Assembly (NCBI GenBank): GCA_038503065.1
Contig: JBCAMK010000016.1
Location: forward strand, 186,001-250,000
Length of the DNA: 64,000 nucleotides
Direction of reading: 5' to 3'
Source of the DNA: Paragyromitra xinjiangensis
Taxonomy: Eukaryota > Ascomycota > Pezizomycetes > Pezizales > Discinaceae
This document shows positions 20,921-32,227 of this stretch, piece after piece. The position numbers were made by a program, and so were the translations under genes. A model generated the notes under the pieces. The model was not told the origin of the DNA, searched no databases, and was given only the letters and a program-made list of their open reading frames with translations. Position 1 is the first letter of the stretch, and every line of letters starts with the position of its first letter.

Positions 20921-22912
20921 TTACAGCTCTACGTCGTTCCCCTCAGCAACACCAGCACGCATAGCAGCCTTCTTCCTCTTTATTGAGTCATTACTCCCTT
21001 CCACTGCCTGACTTCCTGTAGTCGAAATCGCAGCTGAATCCTCCTCATCTATCCTGGCAGCTTGCGGAAACGCAACCGTAAAAACCTGCTCCTGAAAGAT
21101 TCCGTCATTGGTGACATATGATGGTGCACGATCATCCAACTCACTACCGGCACCAAAATCCTTTGTAGAGTTGAGCTTTCTTTTCCGTCGTCGATTATCA
21201 GTCCATTCTTCTAGGCCATCGTATATGGCGAGGAATAAGTGCTTCACTAGCCAGGAAAGAATGATTGTGAAAGCTGCGACAACCGAGAAGAATCCAATGT
21301 AGGCAAATATTTCACCCATCCTACCAAATGCTGAAATCTTTGGTTTTGTGGTTGTAACGGGTGTCGTATTCTGAGCAGACTGGTCGGGCAAAATTTCATC
21401 CCGCTTCTCGCGTGAGTGATAGGCTGGGGCAGGATCCCTTTGACGGAGATCTTGGTTGATGGGTCCTGATTTTAGGGCTCTACCTGGCCGGATCGCAGCT
21501 TGGCTAGTCCCCAAATTGAGACACTCAATGCTATAATTACTTGGTTCGTAGGATAATTCACAATATCGCCAGATCGGTAGTGGATCCACCAAGAAATGAA
21601 GAGGTACGTAAAGCGATGAGAGTTTGGATTGTGGTAAATTGATATTGGTCTTATGGAGTGGGAGTGAAGCTCTCCTTACGTGTATGGACTGCGGATGGTA
21701 ATCGTCAATACCATACCAATCAGGTACTTCACAAAGCATCTTCAGTCCTGTGCCCGTCCAGCAAAGGAACCACCGATCAACTAATATATCTGGTGGAGAT
21801 AGCTGTTCAGAATGTTCGCTTTCAGTCGGGTGCTCATCACGGGTTCTTCGGCTTTTGGTGGTATTTCCAGGCTGTCCGTCCCCTAAATTAGTATCACACA
21901 GATCAGGATCTAGGTAGGTTTCATTTGAATCTAAATTCCCATCAAAATCGGTTTCGAGGAGGTCAGATATACGCCAGCTGGCTGTCTCATCGATTGCGCA
22001 ATTTAGCTCTATGGTGAGGGTTTGCTCATTTGGGTGGAACCAACAACGAACGTGCGAAGTGCGTTCGCAGGAGCCTTGAAGTTGCCGGCATGCGAGGTTC
22101 TGGTGTGGCTGAGACCCAAAGGTAGTATGTGTTTCCTTTTCTGGGCCTGGTACCAGTGAGTGATAATGGGACGAGGAATCAGCTCCAGTTTGGAGAACTG
22201 GCAATGGGGAATCTTTGGGTGGTTTCGATACGTCATCAGTTGAAAGAAAGAGTTCTAACGGCCATCGTTTATAGGGACTGTCCATTAATAGGATATCGTA
22301 ATCACTCCCATTAGGGTAAATGGAAACGTAACGATGAATTCCTGGATCAAGCTTGGAAGGTAAATTTAACTCTGGATCAAAAGAAATCGGTAGTCCATGC
22401 GTTAGGTTGATTATTAAGGCTTCTAAGCCTACATCCTCCTGAGCTTCGTCGGGATGCTGGGAAAGTTTCTCACACACGAGCTTTGCTGGTTGGGATTCCA
22501 TTTCAAACCAGCAAGGATGGAGAGTAGCCCCCCACGGTAGGATTTGGCTAGTTGGAGTTGATGCTTTCCCCAAAGAATCGCTGCTCGAAATTCCCAGAGA
22601 TCTTTTCCGGAATAGGTTATCATGACTTAACATTGTGCAATTAAACCCATCTGATTCATCGCCAAAAGTGTCAACAATGCATTTAAATCTTCGTGTGTTT
22701 TTGTGCCATATTGCCTCGCCCTCTGGTGAAACGCTAGATAAAGGCGTAGGAAGACTGGCAACTGATCTCGTCATAGACCAATGAGGGCCATTGAGCGAGG
22801 TAGGAAGAACCCGTGACAACACAGCCGGCATTAGATGGATACAGAAGAAGAGGTAATGGAGAATTAACCATCTTAGAGGAGAGTATTGGGCGAAATCGTT
22901 ACGGTAACCCAT
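20921..22912 (-). CDS. Large type I membrane protein, unknown function (663 aa)
   Basis: A single frame of 663 aa. A hydrophobic N-terminal stretch (about 14-33, RWLILHYLFFCIHLMPAVLS) acts as a signal peptide or anchor. A long extracellular-type region carries several N-x-S/T sites (NCT, NLT, NGS, NET, NTT, NYS) and scattered cysteines. One membrane span lies at about 536-560 (IFAYIGFFSVVAAFTIILSWL). A basic cytosolic tail of about 100 residues (DNRRRKRKL) ends in an acidic/neutral stretch. M28 is a possible alternative start, but M1 gives the complete hydrophobic signal. No family is recognised. The topology suits a secretory-pathway or plasma-membrane glycoprotein. The gene has no introns and points towards the TFIIB gene. 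Confidence 0.8.
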   Translation of the reverse strand: MGYRNDFAQYSPLRWLILHYLFFCIHLMPAVLSRVLPTSLNGPHWSMTRSVASLPTPLSSVSPEGEAIWHKNTRRFKCIVDTFGDESDGFNCTMLSHDNLFRKRSLGISSSDSLGKASTPTSQILPWGATLHPCWFEMESQPAKLVCEKLSQHPDEAQEDVGLEALIINLTHGLPISFDPELNLPSKLDPGIHRYVSIYPNGSDYDILLMDSPYKRWPLELFLSTDDVSKPPKDSPLPVLQTGADSSSHYHSLVPGPEKETHTTFGSQPHQNLACRQLQGSCERTSHVRCWFHPNEQTLTIELNCAIDETASWRISDLLETDFDGNLDSNETYLDPDLCDTNLGDGQPGNTTKSRRTRDEHPTESEHSEQLSPPDILVDRWFLCWTGTGLKMLCEVPDWYGIDDYHPQSIHVRRASLPLHKTNINLPQSKLSSLYVPLHFLVDPLPIWRYCELSYEPSNYSIECLNLGTSQAAIRPGRALKSGPINQDLRQRDPAPAYHSREKRDEILPDQSAQNTTPVTTTKPKISAFGRMGEIFAYIGFFSVVAAFTIILSWLVKHLFLAIYDGLEEWTDNRRRKRKLNSTKDFGAGSELDDRAPSYVTNDGIFQEQVFTVAFPQAARIDEEDSAAISTTGSQAVEGSNDSIKRKKAAMRAGVAEGNDVEL

Positions 22913-23670
22913 TTCTTGAAGGACTGAAGGATGAAGATTAGCACAGTGTGGAGCACATATGGTAACATAGAGTGAGGAATAAATACTTTCTGCTAAGGCA
23001 GGCTAACAAGGTTTCAATGCCCCTCTTGGTTCTGGTTCTGATTTGGCGGATATGTAATAAAGTGAAGAACTCGCCGTTCAATGAGATGTAAGATAGTGAA
23101 TAATGTAATGGGGAGATGTAATGGTTAAGGTGGACGTTCATGGGATGGAGCAAGATTGGTGGAAAGAGAATGGTCGAGTGGAGGAAGGATGGATGACGTT
23201 TGATGGAACCGAGCTCTGTGGGGTCAATGCATGTTTACCACCCACGCTTGCGCATCCGGTTGTTATTTCGGGCGACAACTTGAAATGCTAATCTTGAAGA
23301 TCTCTAGTGTTAATTGCGTACTACTGCTTGCATTCATAATTCCCTTCTTTCGCGCAGATTTAAGTTATCTCTAGGAACCCTAAACCATATCTTCTAATAT
23401 TAATCTTGGTAGCAATAATCATCAACTACCATTCGCAAAACCTCATGGAAAATTTTATCATCTCTGTATCTCACCATTTATTCAGCAAACAAGATAGACA
23501 AGCTTCATACTTCAAAAACAGATATATTCTAATACGCAATACTAACCCAAATAGCATACCAATAGGCAAGAAACATACCGTACTTCATGGGTTCAATACC
23601 TTACACCTCTACACTAACACAAACATAAATAAACCTACAACCACCCTACCCACACCAATCCCTGCACTGT
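22913..23670. other. Spacer, no gene
   Basis: This is the promoter side of the 663-aa gene, then A/C-rich sequence downstream of the small minus-strand gene. The open frames here are short and A/C-biased without protein features. Confidence 0.4.
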
Positions 23671-24039
23671 TCATTTAACCTTCTTCCTAAAGACCTGACT
23701 AGTAGGAGAATTATAATACTCCCTCCTCTCTTTCCTAATCAATCTCCACGCCTTCATCCACAGCGCCCTTGCCCTATCACGTTTCCTTTTTTTCACCGAT
23801 TCCTCATCCTGAGGTGGGACACAAGTAGAACAAGTGCAGTTATGTTCACAGGGCTCAGGCCACCTACCTTCCATCGTCTCTTCTCTTTGGGCTGCGGCAG
23901 ATGGGACTTCTAGCCTCCAAGGATTGGAACGACGGTGTGGGGGAATGGTTTGGCTAGAAGGGTTAGTTGGAGTTTCGGGGTTCTCAATTTCGACTCCGTA
24001 TTGGGTGAACTTACGAGGGGATGGCTGTTGATTGCTCAT
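23671..24039 (-). CDS. Small basic protein with a Cys cluster, unknown function
   Basis: A 122-aa frame starting at the ATG at 24039 (MSNQQPSPRKFTQYG). The frame stays open upstream to 24156 with another possible start, but that extension is less protein-like and I take it as the 5' leader. A short cysteine cluster (CEHNCTCSTC, about residues 67-76) could bind a metal. The rest is charged: a KKRKRDRAR stretch, then WMKAWRLIRKERREYY. The basic run could act as a nuclear localisation signal. No named domain is recognised. The gene is short, so certainty is moderate. Confidence 0.5.
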   Translation of the reverse strand: MSNQQPSPRKFTQYGVEIENPETPTNPSSQTIPPHRRSNPWRLEVPSAAAQREETMEGRWPEPCEHNCTCSTCVPPQDEESVKKRKRDRARALWMKAWRLIRKERREYYNSPTSQVFRKKVK

Positions 24040-24712
24040 AGCTGGTGTTTTAGGGTATTGACACCAGGAGCTGTGGGAACGGATCCAATGAAGGGTGGGG
24101 AAAGAAGTTTTAGTGCTGTCATTCCACACCTTAAATACATTCTTGATAATATTCAAGGTGGTACGGGGGCACAGCTTTCACTCTCAAGTTAGCAATTAGT
24201 AACGATTCAAGTTGTATCGCTCGATCTGGCTTTCTGTCGGGGCCGCCGTTGTTTCGAGATGACTTATACTCCCTATTTTAGATTTCGGGGGTGAGTTGAG
24301 TAGAGTACATCATTTTATCTAACATTCCACCCTTGAATTCTCATAAGGATTTCAACGGCACAGAAAGCGAGGAGTTCGCGATGTGATTGAGAAAAGTAAT
24401 TCCATAAGTGAACTACTAATCGTAGTAAGATGTAGCAAGTCCGCGATTAGATATTAATAATCCTATTGAGGGTCATCATATGGCCGTATTGAGTCCAATA
24501 GGATAGTAAGCAGCAAGTAAAAATGTTAGTTTATGGAATCACAGAGTGTCACTCGACGGCGAAGTCCAGATTCACAGCCGATCACTCGGTATTTGTTCCA
24601 AAAAAATTCTGAATGATTCCTTGCCAAGTGGCGTATCATTAGCTACACGATACTCCGCATATGATATTGTGGTTGCAAAGCGATAAGCCTTGTTTCCAAA
24701 GTTTCGAGGCTT
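24040..24712. other. Spacer, no gene
   Basis: This is the upstream side of the small minus-strand gene. No gene or repeat is recognised before the foldback arm at 24713. Confidence 0.4.
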
Positions 24713-25226
24713 TATTGTCCATGATCAAAAGTCTGCGTGTTCCTAGCGTGGCAACCGTAACCATCACCTTTTTTTGCGAAAAAATAAAATCTTGTCAAAA
24801 CTCAACCAATATTGCAGGGAAAAAATGGAAAAAAATAGAGATATCAACCCTAAGACTCACTGACCGAATGAGAGCTTTTGGCTGAGGAACTGGGGTCGTT
24901 TTGGTGGTCTCAATTGAGAAAATTGTCACATACAGGTAATGACCTGACCCCTAAAAATGCCAAGCCTCGGTTGCAGAGGACATGAACATGAGAATGACCT
25001 CCACCTTACAGACAAACTTTGCGTGACTAGTACACAACCTAGTGGTATTTTACGCATCTAAGATGCTGAATTGATGCCTAAGAGTATCTTTTGCTAATCC
25101 TATTTTTTTCAATTTTTTCCCTGCAATATTGGTTGAGTTTTGACAAGATTTTATTTTTTCGCAAAAAAAGGCGATGGTTACGGTTGCCACGCTAGGAACA
25201 CGCAGACTTTTGATCATGGACAATAA
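24713..25226. mobile_element. Large foldback repeat, arms about 126 bp
   Basis: The left arm (24713-24838) and right arm (25100-25226) are nearly perfect inverted copies. Shared strings include TATTGTCCATGATCAAAAGT, GCGTGGCAACCGTAACCATC and TTGTCAAAACTCAACCAATA. The loop of about 260 bp is non-coding. Open frames that run through the arms on either strand are products of the repeat. It is probably a foldback transposon or long-TIR MITE. Confidence 0.85.
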
Positions 25227-25465
25227 TCGATATGATACATTTGAGAGTGATTTATGATAGCAGTGGAATCTAGGCTGACCACCAAAAATACTATCAAGAT
25301 GATGACTGCGCATCATGTCATAGCCACGCGTGGACTTCTTCATTCTTTTCTTATCTAGTAACACAGATAACAAAGTCACTATACCAATCCGGATAAACGA
25401 ACAATACAACCCCTCGGTGTTATCTTCAGCCAGGGTTAGAGATTCATAGCCATACACAAAAACTA

Positions 25466-25801
25466 ATGTGCATGTTTGCGGTTGCGGGATATATCCGCTG
25501 TGGGCACATTCAACATACCGGTACATCTTTATTTGAGGACTGTAGTGCCTGTCTCGCAGCACCTCCGAAAACACAGCTAGCGGCGCGTTTCAGAAACTAC
25601 AAATCTATATGCCCAAGTTGCATCATCGCTAGGGATGTCTTTAACGGGGACAAAGAGACCAAATATCTCTATACATGGGGACAGGCATTTGTTCAGAATG
25701 AAGCCATGTTTCATTTAACTGAGGGGAAGGCTAACTTAACCAAGATTCTATACTCGAGGGTGATAGAAGGGATGGAGAATTCTGCCAGTCAGACAAAGTA
25801 G
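25466..25801 (+). CDS. Possible small Cys-rich protein
   Basis: A 111-aa frame. The N-terminal half has evenly spread cysteines: RCGHIQH, then EDCSAC, then SICPSC about 20 residues later. Together these could form a zinc-ribbon-like site. A soluble, charged C-terminal half follows (YTWGQAFVQNEAMFHLTEGK). This looks more protein-like than the antisense frame, which depends on the foldback arm. The start is uncertain: a second Met lies two codons in, and an upstream exon is possible. No family is recognised. Confidence 0.45.
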   Translation: MCMFAVAGYIRCGHIQHTGTSLFEDCSACLAAPPKTQLAARFRNYKSICPSCIIARDVFNGDKETKYLYTWGQAFVQNEAMFHLTEGKANLTKILYSRVIEGMENSASQTK

Positions 25802-27135
25802 ATTGATGCCTAGCAAATAGCCTAAAGCTTTGGCTCATGACATAGGTTTAGCTAGAAGTGTGACGTTTGGTATTTGCCTTTAGTTTATCAGTAAGAAGCG
25901 ATTTATCACACCCTACTGTTAATATTTGATGTGTTCGGTCATAGAACGATGAGAATGAGCCATCCCGTCCGCTCTGGCATATCCAAGCATCGTATCGCCT
26001 GGTTAGTACTGCAGTGGGTGACCATGTGGGAATCCCAGGTACTGAACTCATTTTTTTCGCTTTCCGGTTAGTTTTATGCAGTACAGTAGGGAGCATGCTT
26101 GTCTTAGGAGCTGCGTGGCATAGGATAAGGTTTGCTTAATCGAATCGGAGGGAGTGGCTCAGCACGCCAGGGTCTCACCCGTGTCATCCTTTTTAGAGCA
26201 GGGTAAATAATATACGTGGTTTCAGGCTATCTGCTGCCAGCTACAGCTATTGAAAAGGGTCCCATAGTATGAGGCGGGGAATTTATTTGTCTATCTACAT
26301 GTATCTATGTTCGGTGTGTGTGTGCCGCCATAGCCTAAGGGCTGGATACGTGTATGAGGAGTCTATCTATCTATCCATGTTCGGTGGCATCATTAGTTCT
26401 TTCATAGAATATCACTCGGTCTTGGCAAAATAGTAGGCTAGTTAGGCTCGTTCCCATCCCCTCTGCCTATGGCTGCTGTGGGGCTGGGCACGAGTCTATA
26501 GGCTAGTCTCTCCAACCCCAATTCTCCGTTCCCTCATCGTGTCCTCTTATCAATCACGAGGGGATTTAGTACCGTGGGGTCTGCGATGCTCTGAACGGGT
26601 GATATTCTCCTCAAGGTTACAATTCAAAGGAATCGGGAGGCAACTATAGATACTCGTACGTTGACACTTTTGCAATCTGACTTTCGGAGTTTGAAGTGCG
26701 CGCAGGAGGAGGCTATGAGATTGCAAGGTTACATGTATTTGTGTCTGCTTTGGTCCGGGTATTGTTGTAGATTGAGCATTTTTGGGGCTTACCGCTGATT
26801 GAGTTGTAGATTCTTGACGAACTTTAAGCCGAATAACGAGAGAACAAGAATGGAGCTACGGCTCTCGATTAAAGAAATCCCTGGACGGAGGCAAAACGGT
26901 GTCTCGGTGGTTTCCTCGATGAAGTTTAGAGTTCTCTCCCCTTGATTCCTATTTTCATAGGATGATAATTTTATACTAACTACTTGTACACTGACGTAGC
27001 CTTATACCACCCCGTAAACAACTTCACTCATACACTATCGATCAGCAAAACCCCCTCTGAATTCACTATAAACTAGAAGTTCCTACAAGTCAGACTCTTT
27101 CTCCTCCTCATCACCCTATCTAGCGCCTCGGTGCG
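25802..27135. other. Spacer with one palindromic mini-element
   Basis: No gene is supported. It contains the palindromic element at 26443-26498 and two near-copies of the string CTATCTAYATGTTCGGTG-like sequence around 26290 and 26370. The end of this stretch is the 3' side of the minus-strand gene at 27136. Confidence 0.4.
26443..26498. mobile_element. Palindromic mini-element (family TAGTCTCG), copy 1, with 9-bp TSD
   Basis: A 56-bp element starting TAGGCTCGTTCCCATCCCC and ending GGGGCTGGGCACGAGTCTA. It is flanked by perfect 9-bp direct repeats TAGGCTAGT (26434-26442 and 26499-26507). The internal GCCTATGGCTGCTG is shared with the copy at 55.6 kb. Confidence 0.8.
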
Positions 27136-28222
27136 TTACTCAGTATAGTCCTCATCATCACTATCATCCCCCTCGGTCTCGTCCTCATCCGTCTCATCTT
27201 CCTCTTCCATTTCATCCCCGTCCTCCATAATGGTATCCTCATTCTCAGTGGCATCCTTCCCACTTCCCCCCACAGCCGCAGAATCGGGACGAGGCCGCAA
27301 ACGAGAGGTAGTCCCACTATACAGAACACCCTGTCTCTGCAACCTACCCGAAGCCCCCTTCTGTAGAGCCACCAACCTCTGCTCAAACCTCTCATACCAG
27401 CTGAGAGTGCCAACGGTAGCCCCTTTTGGATGGTGCTTAGCGAGGTGTATCTTAAATCTGACCTTAGCGAGCATAAGTTCATAGCTCGGGGCGTCTTTGG
27501 CTTCTTCTCGGTAGATTCGGTCGTCTTCTTTATAGTCGAAAGTCGCTCGACGGCTATGGGCCCGCTCATATACAGTATCGGCAAGGGGATCAGTAGCTGG
27601 GTTGCATTCGCCTGAGATTGTGACAGGCGTGCATTGTGCGGGGTCTGTGGGTAGATGTTGAGACACTGTTGTGGTAGTTGGAGGAGGCTTTCTGCTCCTG
27701 GGATAACTTTTTAGAAAGCGATTGAGACTGGGAGGGTATCGACAGGACTTACTCAACTGTCTCAACAAAACGCTGGCCTGGCACGGCCATTTGTGTATGT
27801 ATGGTAATCTCCTGGTCTAGAACGATTGCTGCCCTTAGTGGCCATACCGGAATAATATCAATGGCATCAGAAACTTACCAATCTCTGGGCTCATCTGTCT
27901 CCCTGCCCCCGAAGAAGAAATGCTACGTTTTCTCGAGCTGGCTGAGACCCCCGTTGCGAGAACATCTAGTCACAACGTTAACGGAAGATCGAATACCTAG
28001 GTTTTACCAGAAGTCGCAATAGGTCAATGTCATACCTCTCGTTCGAGATTCCCTCGCTCTTAGCTCATAATTTGAGCCTTGAGATACACTCTCACCCTGG
28101 CTGCTGTTGGTGGTCGACGCACTTTGGCTCGAAGCTACTGCGTTGCCTGCTCTCGCGGCATAAAGTGGGAATGGTCTTTTGGACTCGCGTCCGGATTTCT
28201 TGGGTCTGCCACACGGTGGCAT
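27136..28222 (-). CDS. Four-exon gene for an acidic-tailed protein, unknown function
   Basis: Model on the minus strand: exons 28222-28036, 27965-27879, 27828-27753 and 27697-27136, giving 303 aa. Introns of 70, 50 and 55 nt are all GT-AG, and every junction keeps the frame. The N-terminus is basic with an AT-hook-like CGRPKKSGR, followed by a Ser-rich low-complexity part. A more ordered middle reads EITIHTQMAVPGQRFVETVE. After the third intron comes a likely folded segment (DDRIYREEAKDAPSYELMLAKVRF, then a region rich in K, H and W). The C-terminal 45 residues are very acidic (EMEEEDETDEDETEGDDSDD). The composition suggests a nuclear or chromatin-associated protein, but this is inference. 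An additional 5' exon cannot be excluded. Confidence 0.65.
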
Positions 28223-28918
28223 TTGGAAATTCTAGCCTTACGTGGAGGTAGGAGAGGTACAAACAGTGGTGCGATAATAGAGTGGGAGCAAGGAGTGGAG
28301 ATTCAGCGGTATGGAACTGTGATACGCATTGAAGAAATGGCAAGCAAATATCTTGATAAATACGGCGACCAGGTGGGGGAATCAAAATTTTACGCTTGGG
28401 GAACGTTACTAGTTTCTTGAGTTCGAAATTGTTAGCTAGCGCGGGACACATTTCCAATTAGGCGTGAAGTTGCTAGTGGAAATATTAGCAACAACCGAAG
28501 GGACAGAACGCGGATATGATGCATCACAGAGAGCAAGGAGACCGATGGGCCTCCGTTTCTACAGGGCGCAAAAATTGTGTTGGCGTATTCTAGTGTCGGT
28601 GGTATTTATGTGTTGCAAGTTTTCGAAGACAGTGTCAGAAATTTTAGGCTACTTCTTTGTCGTGTGGTCAGGATTTTTGATGACATTAGCGAGATGGGGT
28701 TGGTTTTGTGTAACTGTGGATGAAGCAATACTCTCGAGAGCCGCGAAACTTTCGAGTGAATTGTAGGGCGTCAATATCTTGCGTTTCGTATATAGGGTGA
28801 GATTCAGGTTAGTCGGTGGGCGAATCATCGATTGTGGTTGCTTCAATATGGGTGTAGAAAGTCTGAGACGAATTTTCAAGCCAAGATGGAAAATTAACAA
28901 GTATTTGGTTTACTATTT
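28223..28918. other. Spacer, no supported gene
   Basis: This is the upstream side of the minus-strand gene. A plus-strand frame at 28464-28766 (100 codons) has a hydrophobic stretch (GYFFVVWSGFLMTLA), but I have no other support for it. Confidence 0.35.
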
Positions 28919-28932
28919 CTGAAGCGCAACCC

Positions 28933-30187
28933 TACGGCGGCCTATAGCGACCATCCCGCCATAATTCAGAAAGTCAAAATCCGAACTCAACCCTCAAAAA
29001 AAAAAAAACTTCAAATCAATAGCAGAGCTAGGGTGAGCTTTAGACCCATCCAAGGAACCCCCCTGAGACTTGATGGCCCTTAGGAACCTGTCCTTTGCCC
29101 TAAATAGTGAGGGTAATGATCGGTATTTCGCGAAGGAAACCCTAACCCTATGAACTTAGCGAACAGCCTCCGAATCAGCTGCTAAATGGCGCTTGACTCA
29201 ATGCCCGAGTAGCCAGCTAAACATTAACTCTAACTCTAAAGGTAGATATGCGAATTTCTTCATGCACTCTAGCGATAGCAACTTGTATATCTACGATTTT
29301 CACTATGCACTCCAAGACAGTGGATCTGCTGTAGGTCGATCCTCCCTGCTGTGGTTGATTTCAAGTTCCTGTGATTGCGTGAAATGGGTTACTTGGAACC
29401 AGTTCCTCCTCACACGCCACGGCGCCGAATAAGCTCCAAATAAACTTGAAGCTCCTAATTGGCAGCCAATAGGCCTAGGAATAAGCAGTGGCTTTGGCTG
29501 CAAATTGGCAAGTGCTTGCGCCTAGAAATGACCCTATGAGTTTTATGACAACAGGGCTTTGTACCTTTCCGATTATTGCAATGCTTCTTAATGACAGTGT
29601 AATGTATTTTGACGATTTTTGCTATGCAAGGTTCGACACGGGACCTGCTGCTTGAAACAGTGGGTTCGGCTTACTCGCAGCTCTGTGAGCTCTGTGGTGA
29701 TGAACCCTTGTACCTTTACAATTTTTACAATGCAGAGTGGTGGCAACAGCATGTATATTTCCGATTTTTTTGATGCAAGTATGGACATTTGACCTGCTGT
29801 TTGGTCCCTTTCCTACTACTAGCAGTACGTTGGTCAATTTGGGTCAATTGACGGAAATCAGTGGTCAACTCCAGAGGTTTTAGCGTGCGGGCTTTAGCAG
29901 TGAATAGGTGACTAAATAGGAGTCTAAATAGGCGTCTCCTAGACAGCTAATAGGGCGGCCAATAGACAGGCAGGCAGGCAGGCAGGCTTCTCGAAATACC
30001 GATCATTACCCTCACTATTTAGGGCAAAGGACAGGTTCCTAAGGGCCATCAAGTCTCAGGGGGGTTCCTTGGATGGGTCTAAAGCTCACCCTAGCTCTGC
30101 TATTGATTTGGAGTTTTTTTTTTTGAGGGTTGAGTTCGGATTTTGACTTTCTGAATTATGGCGGGATGGTCGCTATAGGCCGCCGTA
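28933..30187. mobile_element. 1.25-kb non-autonomous DNA transposon with about 197-bp terminal inverted repeats
   Basis: The left arm 28933-29130 and right arm 29991-30187 are near-identical inverted repeats starting TACGGCGGCCTATAGCGACC. The 14-bp string CTGAAGCGCAACCC lies directly outside both ends (28919-28932 and 30189-30202, one base off on the right). It is probably a target-site duplication. The 860-bp interior has no transposase. It holds several degenerate repeats of a motif like TGTAT-ACGATTTTTGCTATGCA followed by ACCTGCTG (about 29285, 29608, 29750), and a GGCA microsatellite at 29966-29988. It is probably mobilised in trans. Confidence 0.85.
29966..29988. repeat. GGCA microsatellite
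   Basis: About five tandem copies of the tetramer CAGG/GGCA lie just inside the right arm of the 1.25-kb element. Confidence 0.9.
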
Positions 30188-30613
30188 CCTGAAGCGCAAC
30201 CCGGTGTTTAGCTTCGAAGCTTGGTTTTCCTATTTTCCATCTCGTGCTTCAGCTTTTGCTGGATGCTACGGAGAATAAGGCTTCGACTCTCGGACTCTAC
30301 CTCCGTGAAGACTTACTGGATGCTTATAGTTTAGGCCTGTGAAGCTTGTGCTAGGTAAATGTCATGTTTTCGCAGTGTAGAAATCTAGAGACTGCGTGAA
30401 TGGCATATTTAAAGTCTGATAAGTTCCAGCATAAGTTGTGTTGGAATTGACTAGAGATAAGAGCATATTAGTATTTCTTGAGATGGGCTGCTAGCTGGCT
30501 TAGCAATAAGTGAGCAAAGTTGTAGTTACTGGTGGACAGCTTCGTGATATTCTGCGTTCGGAACTTCGGCACCTGTAAGGAGTTTCCTAGGATAGCTGAT
30601 CTATGGGTTCCAT

Positions 30614-30660
30614 ATAATCTCGTGCCCAGCCCCACTACGCAGCTTGCTGCGTACCGTAGG
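30614..30660. repeat. Palindromic mini-element family, half copy
   Basis: Only one outer arm is present (TAATCTCGTGCCCAGCCCCA), with the inner hairpin ACGCAGCTTGCTGCGT seen in the copies at 32.2 and 55.6 kb. The opposite arm is missing, so this is a truncated copy. Confidence 0.65.
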
Positions 30661-30876
30661 AATTTCACCCCACACGCCCATTACCTCCGCCCTGATCATC
30701 AAAAACAAATTACTACTTGTCATAGCCATGATGTCGTCATCAACACGGTTATTGGAGATTTCCCGAAAGGTTAACAACCTAGACATACTCGGGAAGATCG
30801 CATTACGTAGAAGACTGCTTAGCGGATGATGCATGTAAGAAACCACCAGATGACCAAGTTGCTGCCAAGTGAGCCT

Positions 30877-31032
30877 TAGACTGTAAAGTTTCGCTAGGTA
30901 CTATGGCATAATAGTCTAGGTGCCTGGCTCCAAACCGAGATCCTCCACGTTCGAATCCGCACCACGACAAAGACGTAGTCACTTGCAGTATGGGCATATC
31001 AGAGTTTCAATGCAGTGGCGAACTTTTTGTTA
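30877..31032 (+). mobile_element. tRNA-derived SINE-like element, copy 1
   Basis: This repeat of about 156 bp has Pol III promoter-like boxes: an A-box-like TGGCATAATAG near 30904 and a B box GTTCGAATCC near 30950. Between them CCTGGCTCCAAACC resembles the anticodon arm of tRNA-Trp(CCA). A tRNA-unrelated tail follows (CACTTGCAGTATGGGCAT to GTGGCGAACTTTTTGT). The same sequence recurs at 35132-35288 (inverted) and 38394-38563. Confidence 0.75.
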
Positions 31033-32227
31033 CTGAACTGTTATCTCATTAGGAATTTTGCAAGGCGAGAGACAGGGTACGATGTCTTAACTATTATAAA
31101 TTAAAATACATAGAAGTGAGTAGCCACCCTGCCTCCTCGTTTTGGTTCACTGCTTACACGCAGCATGCGGATTTGTAGAAGGGCTGTGAGAGGGCAGAAC
31201 CCCACGATTTCTATTTGGTCCGTGGAAGTCCCGTATCTTTCCCAGTTCTTATCCGGCCTACCGCGCCGCTCATGACACCGGGAAACACATAGACCTCATT
31301 ATTTGTTTCCCCGTGGCTTGCTTCCCGCCGCACGTAGGGATTGATCATGGTTGCTATTTACATTTCCGTTTGCAAAGCTATTACCGATAAGGGAAAGCTT
31401 GGCATATCTTGCGTTCCTAAAGGCACCCGAGGAGGAATTTTCTGAGCTTGATGAAGGACAAAACTCCGCGGACAAGGTAATTTTGCCAGCTCGCCGTACC
31501 TGGCACTGAATCTTTGGGTGTGACTGAAGAGAAAGTTCTTAGAAACTCTAGACATTCTGCGGTTTTGTGCGACCATCCAGCTATTAGCGGCTGGTGTAGA
31601 GGCTATTCTTGCAGACTCGATCTCGTGGGTGCAGGGGGAAAGGCTGAAGTATTGCGATGGCTTGTTCCAGGGCTCTGCTGAGGCTATAGATTTAGGCCAT
31701 TACCTAATCCACACGTCTGTCACCACAACTTGTCACTCGCTTCTGGACGTCGTGTCTTCGTTCCGCATCAAGTTTCGGCATCACGGATACAACCTGCGGG
31801 ACGTAAAGAGAAGCCTCCACTGTGCGCCCCTGACCCTTCCCATGTGACTACCTGTCATTCCTACCCCACCTATCACCTTGTATTCACAAGGGATTCCCTC
31901 CTACTATCACTCATTAAATTCACCTCCTCCGATTCGCCTATCTTGGAAGCCTAGATACATCCAGCTGTACACTATGAATTTCGTGTTGGGGAAAAACAAC
32001 GACACTATAGACTGCTTCTTGCATATCTGTCTTCTTGGGTCCTAACATCAGCGGCTTCAAGCTCCTTTACTTAAATTCGTTTAATTCGCAAGGTTCTTAC
32101 AGCCTAAGCCAGGCCTGCACCTTGTATGTTGAAACGAGAGGTTTAGATTTTCCATTTCACTTGTAACTATTACGAATATATAACCGCAAGATCACTGACA
32201 ATACATGATAGAAGTCGCATTCCATGC

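Noticed and set aside
25050..25574. Minus-strand open frame of 174 codons
   Set aside because: It runs through the foldback arm and is antisense to the better plus-strand Cys-patterned frame. The same arm read elsewhere gives identical peptide pieces, as expected for a repeat.
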